64,000 nucleotides of DNA from Heterocephalus glaber (GCF_000247695.1 NW_004624747.1:11594425-11658424), one strand, 5' to 3'; counted from the first letter of the stretch, positions 33,251 to 43,811 are shown. The notes: generated from the letters alone by a model not told the origin. Translations and numbers: made by a program.

Positions 33251-33373
33251 CAAGGTACTGTTCTTGCCAGAGATTTAGCTCAGTGGTTCTGCTGCCTGCC
33301 TTGCAAGCGCAAGGTCCCAAGTTCGATCCCCAGTACCAAAAAAAAAAAAGTACAAAACCCAAGGTACTGTTCT
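33251..33373 (+). repeat. Young ID SINE with perfect 14-bp TSD
   Basis: Body 33265-33359. The tRNA-like unit keeps a good A box (TAGCTCAGTGG at 33276-33286) and B box (GTTCGATCCC at 33321-33330) for RNA polymerase III. It ends CCCAGTACC followed by A12. Perfect direct repeats CAAGGTACTGTTCT flank it (33251-33264 and 33360-33373). The pure A tail and exact TSD indicate a recent L1-mediated insertion. It split a MIR: 'ggacagatgaggatactgag' continues to the right. Confidence 0.95.
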
Positions 33374-33435
33374 GCCCAGTGGACAGATGAGGATACTGAG
33401 GCCAGACTCGACTCAAGACCACATTGCTAGTGAGT
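33374..33435 (-). repeat. MIR fragment
   Basis: 'ggacagatgaggatactgag', 'gccagactcgactcaagacc' and 'acattgctagtgagtagcag' form a reverse MIR core next to the ID insertion. Confidence 0.65.
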
Positions 33436-33707
33436 AGCAGGACATCAATTATTGACACTCTGTCTTGGACCAGTAATGTCACTAGAGTGGGCAAGTAATA
33501 GGAAGTCATTCTCCTACCTTTGTAAGGCTAAGACCTTCCCTAAATGAGTCGGAGACTGCAGGCTGCCAGCCCAGAACATCCCAGAGGGATTCTACCTGGT
33601 CCCAAGGCTGGCAGCTGTCTATGTGTTTGGAGCACTTGGGGTGCTGGGCTCTCTTGGCAGCATATATATGTGCCAGGCTATCAGATTCTAGCCCCTAAAT
33701 TAGGACC
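33436..33707. other. No feature recognised
   Basis: No supported gene or repeat. Confidence 0.4.
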
Positions 33708-33711
33708 GTGT

Positions 33712-34085
33712 TAGCCTTTTTCCCCCATGGCTGGGACTCAATATCTGACATCTGCAAATTAGAGGAGGAGAGGTTTACTTTGGTTCACAGTTTCAGTGGA
33801 TTCAGTCCATGGTCTGCTGACTCCAAGGCACAAACAGTATGGCAGACCTCATGGTGGAAGGAAGCTGTTGACTACATGGCACACAGAAAAGCATAAAGGA
33901 AAGGGAGAACCCACTGACAAGGACCAAGTGAACTGCCTCTTCCGACCAGGTCTCATCTGCCAGAAGCACATGAATTACTGAACTCATCAGTGGGTGAATC
34001 CATCAATGAGTACAACGCCCCATGATCCAATAACCTTCTAAACACATGCTTTGAGGGAATACTTTAAATCCAAACTGTAACAAGA
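33712..34085 (-). mobile_element. MaLR-type LTR, reverse orientation
   Basis: 'ggaggagaggtttactttgg', 'ttcacagtttcagtggattc', 'agtccatggtctgctgactc', 'catcagtgggtgaatccatc' and 'ctttaaatccaaactgtaac' follow the reverse order of the same LTR family seen at 42.2 and 51.0 kb. It lies against the 3' end of the NLE1 pseudogene. Confidence 0.85.
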
Positions 34086-35735
34086 ACTGTAAGCCTCCTC
34101 TCTGGGGTCTGTGAGGAGCCCCCTGAGATGAGATTTCGCTAGAAGCCTAGAAGTGGGGGACATGTTGGGAGACACTGCATTGGTCTGTCAAGCACAGAGG
34201 CCACCACTGGTCAGCAGAGTGTGTGAACTGCCACTCTGGTCTTTGGTCTCTGTCAGGGCAAGCAGCTGGCAGAGGCCAGGTCCCAGCAAGAGTCAGAGAA
34301 ATTTGGGACATTGCATCCTTTCCAAATCCACAGGCACCTGTCCTTCCCACTACCTGCAGCTCTTGAGCTCTCTGAACTCCAGTCCACAGCACAAAACTCA
34401 TCCTTGTAGCCTGGCAGATCTTTGGCCAGCCTCTGGGCCTTCGTGTTCTACAGTGTGATGTCACTGCTGCCACTGACCAGCAGCCAACTGTCACTGACCA
34501 TGTAGTCTGGTACATGCCGACCACATAGCCACGCAGGGAAGCCAGGTCATACTTGCCATCCTCCATCCCACAGCTTGATGGTCTTGTCAAAGGAGGCACT
34601 GCCCTGGTGTCCTGCCATGTATACAAGGGGCTTCTTGTTCTCTGCTGAGGACCAAAAGAATAAGTGGAAGTTGAGCCAGATGCCACCCTTTCTGGGCCCT
34701 GGACCTGCTTGAGGCTGTACTGGCCCACTGTCCTCTCCTTCAGCTTCTGCAAGGACCCCTGGAGGTCTTGGGCATTAACTGTGTCCTCGGTGGGCTCACA
34801 GGTCTCAGTATGGAGCACAGACTCAGTGCTGACTGTCATCCTGTTTCCCCAGTGGCTGTGACCTTCAAGAGCCTGGCACAGCAGACCATTATGACCCGGT
34901 ATACTTTGATGGTGTGGTCCTGGGATACAGAATACAGACAGAAAGAACCCCATCCCCTCCCCACTGGAGACAGGTGACCCACTGCGTGTGCCCAATGGGG
35001 ATGCCCTCACAATGGCTTGAGGTTGTGTCATCCTTGGAGCTTCTGCCCACATAGAAGTACTCAGGGGTTCACGTGGAAGTAGCACCCAACTCAGGCCTGT
35101 GATCCATTTATTGTGGCCAGCAAAGGTCCTGTCCCCCACTTACCTGTGCTTGGGTCCCATGGGAGAATCTGGCCACTCTTGCAATCTGAGGCCAGCATTT
35201 TGCCATCTGGAGACAAGGATATGCTAAAAACTCAGTGTCTGTATCCCTTACATGTGAAATGCGGTGTCTCCATGCTGAGATATCGAAACCACACAACGAC
35301 TGGGCACTTTCTCACAGGGCTGAAGGCCCCAGAAATGACTGCTTCACTGTGATCCTCAGAAGAGCTGGTGCAGCAAGTCACAGCTGAGACCTAAAGATAG
35401 CCTGTAGCTAGTAGATGATCTCTAGGACCTTTTCTGTCTCCTTGGCCTGGGACTCCAGCATCATCCTCCCTAGGGATGATCTACCCATCATGGACATAAG
35501 GGCATAAGGGATCCTCCTGTACCAGTGCAACATTGCACACAAGCTGTACCTAGCTGGGAGTGATGTCCACAGGCACATTGAACAGAAAGCCAGCAGCACC
35601 TGGAACTTCTCTAGCAGCAAGGCACACCCTGGGTAGGCCTCCTTCACCCAGCGGTCTCCCCAGGAGGCTCTGTTGCTCCATATTAGTCCCTGCTGTGCCT
35701 TCCGGATGCAGTCAACCTTTCTACTCTTCACATCA
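34086..35735 (-). pseudogene. Processed pseudogene of NLE1 (Notchless homolog 1)
   Basis: Read on the minus strand, the copy runs from the N-terminal NLE domain to the last WD40 repeat without introns. Near 35680-35420 the text corresponds to the N-terminal domain, ending LESQAKETEKVLEIIY. Then come recognisable WD pieces: 'METPHFTCKG', 'LSPDGKMLAS', 'GHNKWITGLSW' (about 35120), 'NAQDLQGSLQKLKER' (about 34760), 'SASFDKTIKLWDG' (about 34570), 'GKYDLASLRGYV' and 'SGKDRCLWIW' (about 34320). NLE1 is a WD40 ribosome-assembly factor acting in 60S maturation with the AAA protein MDN1. Frameshifts, in-frame stops and a deletion of about 16 codons before the SASFD block kill the frame. The coding part ends near 34310 and the rest is 3' UTR. 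No poly(A) remnant is clear. Confidence 0.85.
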
Positions 35736-35747
35736 GGAATTCTTGCC

Positions 35748-35835
35748 CCATTTTACAGATGAGACACTGAACTGCTGAGAAGTTAATTGACTTGCCCCAA
35801 GATCACAGAGATAGGAAATGGCAGAGCCAGAATCC
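35748..35835 (-). repeat. MIR-type ancient SINE
   Basis: 'cattttacagatgagacact', 'gacttgccccaagatcacag' and 'aggaaatggcagagccagaa' form a reverse MIR core. Confidence 0.85.
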
Positions 35836-36345
35836 ACTCTCTTTGCCAGCTGCAGCCCTGCCTCTCCCACTCCCACAGTAGGTGCTCAGGACATGTTACA
35901 GTGAAGCAAAGTCTCTGGGATCAAGTCTGCTGGAAATGGATGTTATCATTCGGGCACATCCTGTGTTCCTGTTCAAGAACTGGTTCATGGTTTCTGCTGT
36001 AGGTCATTGTCCAGGTGACGCATTTATCATTACAGCGAGTCTATGCTAAGTCACCCAGAGTGACCACACAGCCCAGAGCCTGGGCTCCTCCCCTTCTTCC
36101 TGGCCCTGTGACCCGTTGCTGCTGCTGCTGCCTGCTGCATTCTCACCTCCTCCAGCCCTCAGGCTCCTAGCTTCCCGAGCTACAAGTTCATCTTCTGGGC
36201 CTATTTCCGATGCATCCCAAGCAGCCTGTCTGGGAATTAGAAGCTTCAGAGTAACTTCACTGGCTGCTTGGTTCCCTTGAAAGGGGAGCAGGACTTACCA
36301 CCTTGACTAAGAATCCCGGGGCTCTTTACCCCTTTTGATTTCCCT
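35836..36345. other. No gene; short (CTG)n run
   Basis: A short run of CTG triplets lies near 36117-36140. No gene, RNA or other repeat is supported. Confidence 0.45.
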
Positions 36346-36349
36346 TGTG

Positions 36350-36685
36350 TTATGGCTCATCTTTAGATGTCTCCCCAAAGCCTCACATGGTCTTAGGTGG
36401 GGCTTTTTCAGGGGTGACTGAATCTAGAGTGTGTGATTGATTCATGTGTGAGTGCTACCCGCCCTAAGTAGTCTGAATAAAACTTCAGTAGTTGCTTTGG
36501 TTACCTTCTAGCCACCATGAACTATTCTCCTCTGTGACGCCCTGCTGCCATGTGCCGCCCTGCCTTGGAGGCAGCCGATAATGGACTGAAACCTCTACAA
36601 ACTATGAGCTAAATAAACCTTCCCCTTTAACTTTGGGTGCCAGGTATTTTGTCTCAGCAACAAGAGAAAAGTAGCTAACACACCT
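36350..36685 (+). mobile_element. MaLR-type LTR
   Basis: 'tgttatggctcatctttaga' and 'tgtctccccaaagcctcaca' open the element. 'ccaccatgaactattctcct', 'gaaacctctacaaactatga' and 'gctaaataaaccttcccctt' lead to an end at 'aaaagtagctaacaca'. Solo LTR about 335 bp long. Confidence 0.85.
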
Positions 36686-37125
36686 TGGACATGTTTTTGC
36701 TGGTATCTATTTGTGATACATAATAATTACATTTCTTCTGGGGAACTTGTGCATATATACACCATTTCTTGATCATTTTGATCTTCTTTCCTCCATTCTC
36801 TTTCATCCTGTAATCCCAATCTGATCTCCAAAAGGTCCTTGCCTCCTTGTTTCCTGTCAGCTCTCCTTTATTTTCCTCTTTATTTCTATTTTAACTTTGT
36901 CATGTAAGAGAAACCATGCAATATTTAACCCTCTGTGTCCGACTTCTTTCATTTAACGTTATGGTCTCACCATCCATTTTCCCACAAATGATGTGAATTT
37001 ATTCTTCGTATGGTAAGTAAAGGTCCATCCTGCATATATACCACATTTCCTTTATCTATTTGTCTGTTGATGGGCAAATAATCTGTCTCCAGAGTTCAGC
37101 TATCATAGATTTTAAAACCTGCATA
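36686..37125 (-). mobile_element. Old LINE-1 3' fragment, reverse
   Basis: Reverse-oriented L1 3' text: 'ctatttgtctgttgatgggc' near 37058, 'catttaacgttatggtctca' near 36953 and a T-rich region near 36700. Diverged and not coding. Confidence 0.7.
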
Positions 37126-37129
37126 AGAA

Positions 37130-37262
37130 AAATCCCCGCTGTCTGGGATGCCGAACTTCCGCCTGTGGGACTCCTCTTCCCACAGGTGAAAGAGACGCCC
37201 CGGGTGGGCGGGGCCGAGTAGCGGTGAGGTTGCCCTTGGCAAAACGGGCCACGGAGTCCAAA
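37130..37262. promoter_or_regulatory. Small CpG cluster with a GC box
   Basis: About ten CpGs occur within 130 bp, with GGGCGGGGCC (an Sp1-type GC box) near 37206, in otherwise CpG-poor surroundings. It might be a small regulatory element or a fragment of one. There is no attached gene in view. Confidence 0.35.
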
Positions 37263-38410
37263 TGCAGTCTTTGGCTCACACAGTTCCCATTCCAGATCTG
37301 CTGATAAACACCCATTCCTTCTTTTAACAGTTATCCCACATGCTGTGCTGCTGGCACTCAGACAGGTGCCAGGGAGGACGAACAAAACACAGAAGTCCCG
37401 GGAAAATGCACAACTAGGATGACAAACATCCTCTCTGAACCTCAGTTTATTTTTGCAAAGTGAGAGGGCTCATGAAGATGTAAGATCCCTCCGCCAAAGT
37501 CCTTTTTCTCCACCGTGTAGCTAATTCTCACCTCTAGAGCAAAGACCCCTGGCATGATGCAGCCTCCTAATTGAGTGCTTTCTGATTAGATCTCTTCTCC
37601 ATTCTGAGCCTGTTTCTCCGTGTGTAAAATGAGAGGGAAGGCCTGCATGATTTTAAAGGACTTGACTTACTCCAGCAGCTTGTGACTCTCCAACATTCTG
37701 CGATTCTAGCATGAGGACAGCCGTGGGATCCAGGAATGGCCGTCCATCCATCCTGGGAGCACACCTCCTCCTGCTGGGATTCTCACTTGGTGACCTTCAT
37801 GAAAGCGTACGGATGGAGCCCCCTCCCAGGAGCTGCTCTCCCAGGATCCCTGAGTCACTAAATTTATCTTCCCCATCATGCTCTTAATCTCTGAAAATTT
37901 AATGGCACGACCAACACCTGCCTAAAGAACATGGCTGGCCCATCAATCAATCAAAGGCTCTCAGTGTTGCTTCTGAATAAATGATAGCCCTCAGGTCAGT
38001 GGTCAGGGCGGCTGGGGATGATCAGTGCACCTTGGGAGAGATCTAAACTTGCTCCTGCTGGAGTTGGGAGTCAGAGCTGAAAGGCAGGAAGCTGGGTAAG
38101 GAGATAAAGACGTCCCCCACGCCCCGCCTGTCATTCGAGGGGTTTAGACAGAACCAGATCTGAGCTCTCACAATCCTGGACAGATTTGTCTTTCTGAAAG
38201 GAAAATGTCACTCAGAGACAGGAAAAGATGCCCCAGACCTGTCTTTGGGGTTAAGGAAAGAGATATCTACTCAGAAACTTCAATTATAATCCCAGATTTT
38301 CTACAAATTCCATGACTGTCCAGTTTCCCCATCTATAAAGTGAAGATTTTGTTAAACAAGGTGTGTCTGACTTTTGGCCTTGCACTTTTCAGAGATAGCC
38401 ACTGTCTGGC
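37263..38410. other. No feature recognised
   Basis: Weak MIR-like pieces ('cctctctgaacctcagttta' near 37430; 'ctgagcctgtttctccgtgt' near 37604) but no gene. Confidence 0.4.
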
Positions 38411-38411
38411 T

Positions 38412-38500
38412 CTCTTTCACCCAGAACAGGAAATAGAGGTTCCAAAAGGTGAAGCCACTTGCCCAAGGTCACACAGCGAAGGCAAGACACAACCCTAATG
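38412..38500 (-). repeat. MIR-type ancient SINE
   Basis: 'ggttccaaaaggtgaagcca' and 'cttgcccaaggtcacacagc' are the reverse MIR core. Confidence 0.85.
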
Positions 38501-39510
38501 CTGTGCTTTCTCTCCCACACTGGAAACCTTGTATCCTATTTGGCTGCTTTTCCACTTTTAGGAACTGGAGACCAAAAAGTAGTCCCAGGCCATGCACCCC
38601 ACCAGGGCCTCTGAGAGTTGGGCTGCAGTGGATCTGTGTGACTCAAGCAGTCCCCACACAAATGCGCCAGGCTTTGCATTTCCTTCCCTATGGCAACTCC
38701 AAGAATCAGGCACATGGGCAGCTCCAGCCACGGCCAGAAGATCCTTTGGAGTCAGTTCCCAGTGGGTCCCGTGTCCAAGGAGATTCTATACCATGCCAGG
38801 AGCTGCTTGGAAATTCCAGTCAACCCTGAATCATAGGAAGCCAGCTCTGCTTGGACACAGCTGAGCAAAAAAATTTAGGGGCTGTCATCCACAGACCCTC
38901 GCTGCCAGCCAGGTCTCTGAGAGCACTGTCAGGTTCCCAGATCTTTTGCCTTGGTCCTACATCCTGGGAGACGCATACTGCCTCTGTATTCTCACTACAG
39001 TCTTCCAACTGGAAACTCTAGGTCCAGGGCTCAGGGCCTCTGCACATCTCCCCCTACCCACAAGGACACAATCATTGACCTTGATCGCTGAGGTGACTCA
39101 ATGCGAAGGTTTTTAAACTCTAAGTCATCTGATGGGTTTAAACTTTAAGACATCAAAGCCTTTCTCGAACCAAATCTTACTCAAAATCCCAATATACAGA
39201 ACAGATGAAAAGGAGAAAGCAGGGGTGAAAATCTCAGTTCCTGCCAACCTGGCTGCTTCTCAACTCCCAAAGCAACCCCTGAGCCCTACCACAGGACCAA
39301 AGGCCGCAAGGAACCCAGTTTACAAACCACCACTCTAGCCACAGGGAAAACAGGCCCAGAAGCCAAAGGCCCTGGCCCAAAATTACACAAAGAGGTGGTG
39401 CAAGGATAAGGGCCTATCTCTACAACACTGCTGAGACCCAGACAGGAGGCAGAAAGCCTCTCCCTGGGCTGGGTCAGTCTGGTTGTGTGTATCTGCTTAA
39501 CACCAGTAAG
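38501..39510. other. No feature recognised
   Basis: No gene. A 126-codon open frame (38449-38829) begins inside the MIR and overlaps a 90-codon frame in another phase; neither has a domain. Confidence 0.4.
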
Positions 39511-39760
39511 TTTGGGTTGATTTGTTGGCTAGTTGGTTTGTGGGTTGGTTGGATGATATATTAGTTGCTGATTAAATGGTTGAGAAGTTGATTGACTGGT
39601 TCATTGATTAGTTGGTTGATCAGCTGATAATCAGTTGGTTCTTCAGTTATTTGACTGGGTGTTATTTGGCTAGTTGGATGATCAGTCCACTGATTGATTG
39701 GCTATATTGTTGATTAGATAGTTGTTCCACTGGCTGGCTACTTAACTGGCTGGTGAAATG
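39511..39760 (+). repeat. Decayed TTGG/TTGA tetranucleotide repeat array
   Basis: About 250 bases are dominated by TTGG, TTGA, CTGG and ATTG units with a visible 4-base rhythm, no exact long unit and many substitutions. It looks like an old tetranucleotide microsatellite that expanded and then decayed. Confidence 0.85.
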
Positions 39761-40260
39761 TGTGAGTGACTAAGTGGTGATTGCATGTGGCAGTGCTTTA
39801 GAGGAGGCTCCAAGACATGATCGTAGGATGGAAAAGGCACCAAGCAGATGGTCTGAGACAGGAGGGAGATATCAGGTTCACTGAGGGATTTCAGCAAAAG
39901 TGAAGAGAGAAAATGTCACATCATTACTGTCACCTGAGCCTCTTCATCAGTTTCTGGAGTTGGGAGATGAGCCGATGCATAGGAGTATCCTGTGTAAAAT
40001 GTGAAGTCCAATGCACGTGTCAAGGGCCCTCCCCTTTCCCCCCAGGCTTTAAGTACCTACTATTTTTTCTTCCTCCATGCAGACAGTCCAGCTCTTCAGT
40101 CTTCTGTCTACCTAAAGTGTCAGTGATGGATGGTGGTTTGGTGTGTGTATGACACCATCCTGTGGCAGGTGGTTTGAAGGAATGAGTTCTTAGAGGACCT
40201 GGTAGTTATATCCCATGAGCAATGCTTACTCTGGCCTAAAGATACTGCTATAGCTTTAAT
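39761..40260. other. No feature recognised
   Basis: No supported gene, RNA or repeat. Confidence 0.4.
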
Positions 40261-40409
40261 CCTCACAGTAACCTTCTTTTTTTCTTTTTCTTTTTCTTTT
40301 TCTTTTTTTTTTTTTTTTTGGTACCTAGGATAGAACTCAGGACCTTGTGCTTTTGAGGCAGGCAGTGGAACCACTGAGTTAAATCTCTGGCCCCTCACAG
40401 TAACCTTCT
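40261..40409 (-). repeat. Young ID SINE, reverse, with perfect 17-bp TSD
   Basis: Body 40278-40392. A long T-rich stretch (TTTTTC units then T18) is the tail in reverse. It is followed by 'ggtacctaggatagaactca', 'ggaccttgtgcttttgaggc' and 'aaccactgagttaaatctct'. Perfect 17-bp direct repeats CCTCACAGTAACCTTCT flank it (40261-40277 and 40393-40409). Confidence 0.95.
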
Positions 40410-41060
40410 ACACTCAGGCCTAGTGTAACCCCCACGTCTAAAATCAGGAACCTAGTGGTCCACATTCTGACAGGTGGAAGTGGGAGGGCAAGAGTCTCTC
40501 TCCCAAGTGTAAGCACCACACACAGCTAGGTTCACAAAAGTGTTGGAACCACTATGGGCTCCCCCTCCACAGCCTGCCATCCTCCAGACTCATAATCCCT
40601 GCTCCCTCCTTTGGGGTCCTGGTCCATAAGCATCACCCACTACCAGACCAGGTCAGAGCAGGCTGCAAGTGCCTCCAAATGCCCACACTGCACACAAGCC
40701 CAGGGGTCCCCAACTCACCGCCCTGCCTAACAAGCTCTCAACTTAGCTCTGACACTGTGATCTATTAATGTGAAGACTCCCAGCTGCAGGTACTCCATGT
40801 ATTTGTTTGCAAGTTAATGACAAATACAAAATTGCCTTCCACCTTGGGACAGTTGGGGAAATCTGGAGAGCACCCTGGGATAGCCCTATAAATATTCCTT
40901 GAGGCTACTCCCACCATCTGCCATACCCTTTGTTATCAGAATGTAGGATCATTGTGCTTTTCTGCAGGACCGACTAGACAGGCATGGAGATGGGTATGAT
41001 GGGCCTACAACTTGCCCAACCTGCCATCCAACAGAGCCCCTACCTGCCTCTCATTTCTCC
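40410..41060. other. No feature recognised
   Basis: No supported gene or repeat. Confidence 0.4.
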
Positions 41061-41064
41061 CCCC

Positions 41065-41165
41065 AAAATTCAGCAAGTATTTATTGAGTGATCAGGCTAA
41101 ACCAGGCACCGAGTTTGGAACCAAGGATACAGCAGTGACCAGACAGTCTCTGTTCCCAAGGACAC
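41065..41165 (+). repeat. L2-type LINE 3' fragment
   Basis: 'gcaagtatttattgagtgat', 'caggctaaaccaggcaccga' and 'gatacagcagtgaccagaca' is a typical L2 3' order. Confidence 0.75.
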
Positions 41166-41880
41166 ATTTCTAATTCTCTCCCCCTCCAAATTTATTTTTT
41201 TCATTCCTCCTTCCCAAAGTAACATATCACACAGCAATAAATACAGTAGTACAGTCATGCAAAATTGTGAAGGAGGCACATTCCTGGTAGAGGAACAGAA
41301 AGTGCAAAGGACCACAGTTGGGAATTTGGGGATGTGCCTCAGAAACAGCAAGATCAGAAGGTGGAGCAATGAGGGAAGGGAGTGTGTTGGGTGGCAAAGT
41401 CAGAGAGGTCATGTAGAGGTCACAGAGATGTCATACAGGGTCTTGTGCGCTTTGTTCTTCAGCTACTGCAGCGTAACAATTACCACCAATGTTGTAGCTT
41501 AAAACAACATATATTCATCACCTTGCCATTTCTGAGGGTCAAGAGTGCCTGCCCGGCTTGGTGTGGGCCCTTTTTGGAGGCTCTGTCAAAGCTACAATCA
41601 AGGTGCAAGCTGGAGCTGAGGCCTCCTCTGAAAGCCCAGCTCAGGAAAGATCTGCTTCCAAATTAATTCTGTTGGCAGAATTCAGCTCCTCAAGGGTTGT
41701 CAGATTAAAGGGCTCAGTTCTTTGTTGGTTAAGCAGAGAATCCCTGATGTTTACCCTCACCAACATGGTCCTCCACCTGAGAATGTGAGCTGAGGATACA
41801 GTACAGAGAATCAACTAGCAACACAGTCCTTAGAATCTATGTACTATAATCATGGAAGTAACAACCCTTCACTTTGTGTC
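41166..41880. other. No feature recognised
   Basis: An L2-like stretch may extend to about 41450 ('agagaggtcatgtagaggtc'). 41465-41790 has 'ctactgcagcgtaacaatta' and 'gctcaggaaagatctgcttc', which resemble a diverged LTR but not enough to assign. Confidence 0.35.
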
Positions 41881-41883
41881 TTG

Positions 41884-42695
41884 GTAGGCTTTCCATTGGT
41901 GGGACAAAAATACCTGATATATACAACCTAAAGGAGGAATGGTTTATTTTGGCTCATGGTTTTAGGGTTTCATTCCATGATCAGCTGGCTCTATTGCTTT
42001 AGGCCTGTGTGCAATGCAGAAATATCATAGCAGAAGGGTATGCTGGAGGAAAGCTGTCACCTCACGGCCACCAGCAAGCAAAGGGAAAGGGAAAACACCC
42101 AAGAAGATATATTCCCTCAAAGGCAAGTCCCCAGTAATCCATTTCTTCCAGCGAGGCTCTCCCTTCTAATAGAACATTCAGGCATGAACTCATCAGTGGA
42201 TTAATACGTTAAAAGATGTAGAAGTAGTCACTTTCCCATCACTGGGACAAAATATCCAACACCCACAACTTAAAGGAAGAGAAGTTTACTGTATTTGGCT
42301 CACAGTTTCCAGTGGGTTCAGTCCATGGTTGTCTGGCTCCAAGGCAGAAATGGCATGGCAGAGAAACACTGCTCACCCCATGGTAGCCGTAAGTCAGAGA
42401 GGAGGAGGAGCTAAGGACAAAAATACATTCTTCCAGGTCACACCCAGAGTGACCCACCTCCAGCCAGGCCCCACCTCCTAACAGTCCATTTAGCTACTGA
42501 ATTCACCAATGAATGAATCCACTGGTGAATATAGCACCCATGTGATCCAGTCACCTTCCAAATACATGAGACTTCTGAAGGACACTTTAGATCTAAATCA
42601 TAACAGGATAGTGCCCTCATGACCCAATTAAATCAAGTCCTCAATGCATGAGTCTTTGGGGGACACTTCATATTTAAACCATAATACCTCATTTA
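41884..42695 (-). mobile_element. MaLR-type LTR, reverse, split by a second LTR
   Basis: Left piece 41884-42215: 'ctttccattggtgggacaaa', 'ttggctcatggttttagggt', 'catgaactcatcagtggatt'. Right piece 42608-42695: 'gtgccctcatgacccaatta' and 'atatttaaaccataatacc'. The two pieces join in order once the element between them is removed. Confidence 0.8.
42216..42607 (-). mobile_element. MaLR-type LTR nested inside another MaLR LTR
   Basis: 'ccatcactgggacaaaatat', 'ggctcacagtttccagtggg', 'agtccatggttgtctggctc', 'cccacctcctaacagtccat' and 'ttagatctaaatcataacag' form a complete reverse LTR of the same family as 33.7 and 51.0 kb. It interrupts the LTR at 41884-42695. Confidence 0.85.
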
Positions 42696-42957
42696 GAAGT
42701 GAGTCAGAGCTCCTGTGCATACTCAGTAGGAAAGAAACACATGATGTGAGTACCAGGAAGTAGGGATCACTGGGGACCATGTTCTAGTTTTCTCATCATG
42801 GGACTGTGCTAGAACACACTGGGCTTTCTGGTATACCTCCTCACAGTGTTACATTTTCTGATTAAGAGAATATGTAGGGACCAGGTTGGCTCATTACCTT
42901 CATCCTATTAATAAAGTTCTGTGAGTACTTTGGACACAAACCCATTCAATACCCCAT

Positions 42958-43085
42958 GGATAAAGGGAAGAGCATCATTCTCTCATTCTACAGAGAAGAG
43001 GCAAGAGTGGGGATAATTTTCCCAAGGCCACTTGGCCATTAGTGAATGGGTTGGGTTGAACATGCAGGCCCCAGTCTGGATTTCC
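42958..43085 (-). repeat. MIR-type ancient SINE
   Basis: 'ctcattctacagagaagagg', 'ttttcccaaggccacttggc' and 'tgggttgaacatgcaggccc' form a reverse MIR core. Confidence 0.7.
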
Positions 43086-43686
43086 TTCTCCTACATCTAA
43101 CTGTTCCCTTTCAGGAAATCAAGGTCTATAAATTCCATCTGCCATGGTGGGCCAGGCCAACACAAGTACCCAGGAATCCTGGCACTGGCTCCTAGGCTCA
43201 CCTTCCTGCTAAAGAGGAAAGTGTCTTTTGGCTTGACACTCCACTTGCCATTTTCCAGTCGAATGGGCTTTAATCTTGCAAATAAAAGACACCTAAGCAT
43301 CCCACCATCATGGGGAAAACAAAAGCTCAGTGTGGCCCAGGAAGGGAAGAACATACACAGGGCCAGCTTTCATGGACAGGAGTTCAAGTGACTGGGGCAG
43401 AGAATCCTCAGAGACTTGGGGGAGAAGAAGTGAGAGAGTGATCCCTGGGTCCAGCCTGGTAGCCTAGTCTTGAGTACCCACTGGGAAATGGTAGCTCATC
43501 TGGGCACATGGGAAGGACCCCTCCTACTTGCTTCCTACCATGTCAAGATCTGTTTGCCCTCACAGCCATGCCTTGTCCTGCCCTGGCTTGGTTCTGTAGC
43601 ACAGGAGTCCTGACCCTGCAGGCTGTCTGGGGTCTACCAGATAGAGGCTCGGATGGGATTGGAGGTGCCGAAAAGGCAGGAGGCAG
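43086..43686. other. No feature recognised
   Basis: No supported gene, RNA or repeat. Confidence 0.4.
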
Positions 43687-43702
43687 AGTATTGCTCTTTT
43701 CC

Positions 43703-43787
43703 CATTCAAGTACCAACCAGGTCCAACCCTGCTTAGATTCCAAGATCAGATGAGATTGGGCTCGTTCAGGGTGTTATAGCCATAGAC
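43703..43787 (-). rRNA. 5S rRNA retropseudogene, 3'-truncated (tailless)
   Basis: Read on the minus strand, it starts at the 5' end of 5S rRNA ('gtctatggctataacaccct') and runs through the internal control region. It stops after about 85 of 120 nucleotides. About ten substitutions separate it from a functional 5S gene. It is bounded by 16-bp direct repeats (AGTATTGCTCTTTTCC at 43687-43702 and AGTATTGCTCCTTTCC at 43788-43803, one mismatch) with no A tail. That fits a tailless retropseudogene copied by the L1 machinery. It is not a working rRNA gene. Confidence 0.9.
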
Positions 43788-43811
43788 AGTATTGCTCCTT
43801 TCCTTCTCTGA

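Noticed and set aside
33265..33359. tRNA gene (A and B boxes present)
   Set aside because: The tRNA-like fold is not maintained, and the A tail and TSD show it is an ID SINE.
34147..35139. 330-codon minus-strand open frame as a protein-coding gene
   Set aside because: It is a wrong-frame mixture over the NLE1 pseudogene. NLE1 motifs appear in several frames and no single frame gives WD40 repeats throughout.
39511..39760. CRISPR-like or other regularly spaced array
   Set aside because: Four-base rhythm without conserved repeats or spacers; a decayed microsatellite in a eukaryotic genome.
43703..43787. Functional 5S rRNA gene
   Set aside because: Truncated after about 85 nucleotides, about ten substitutions, no downstream T-run terminator, flanked by TSDs.
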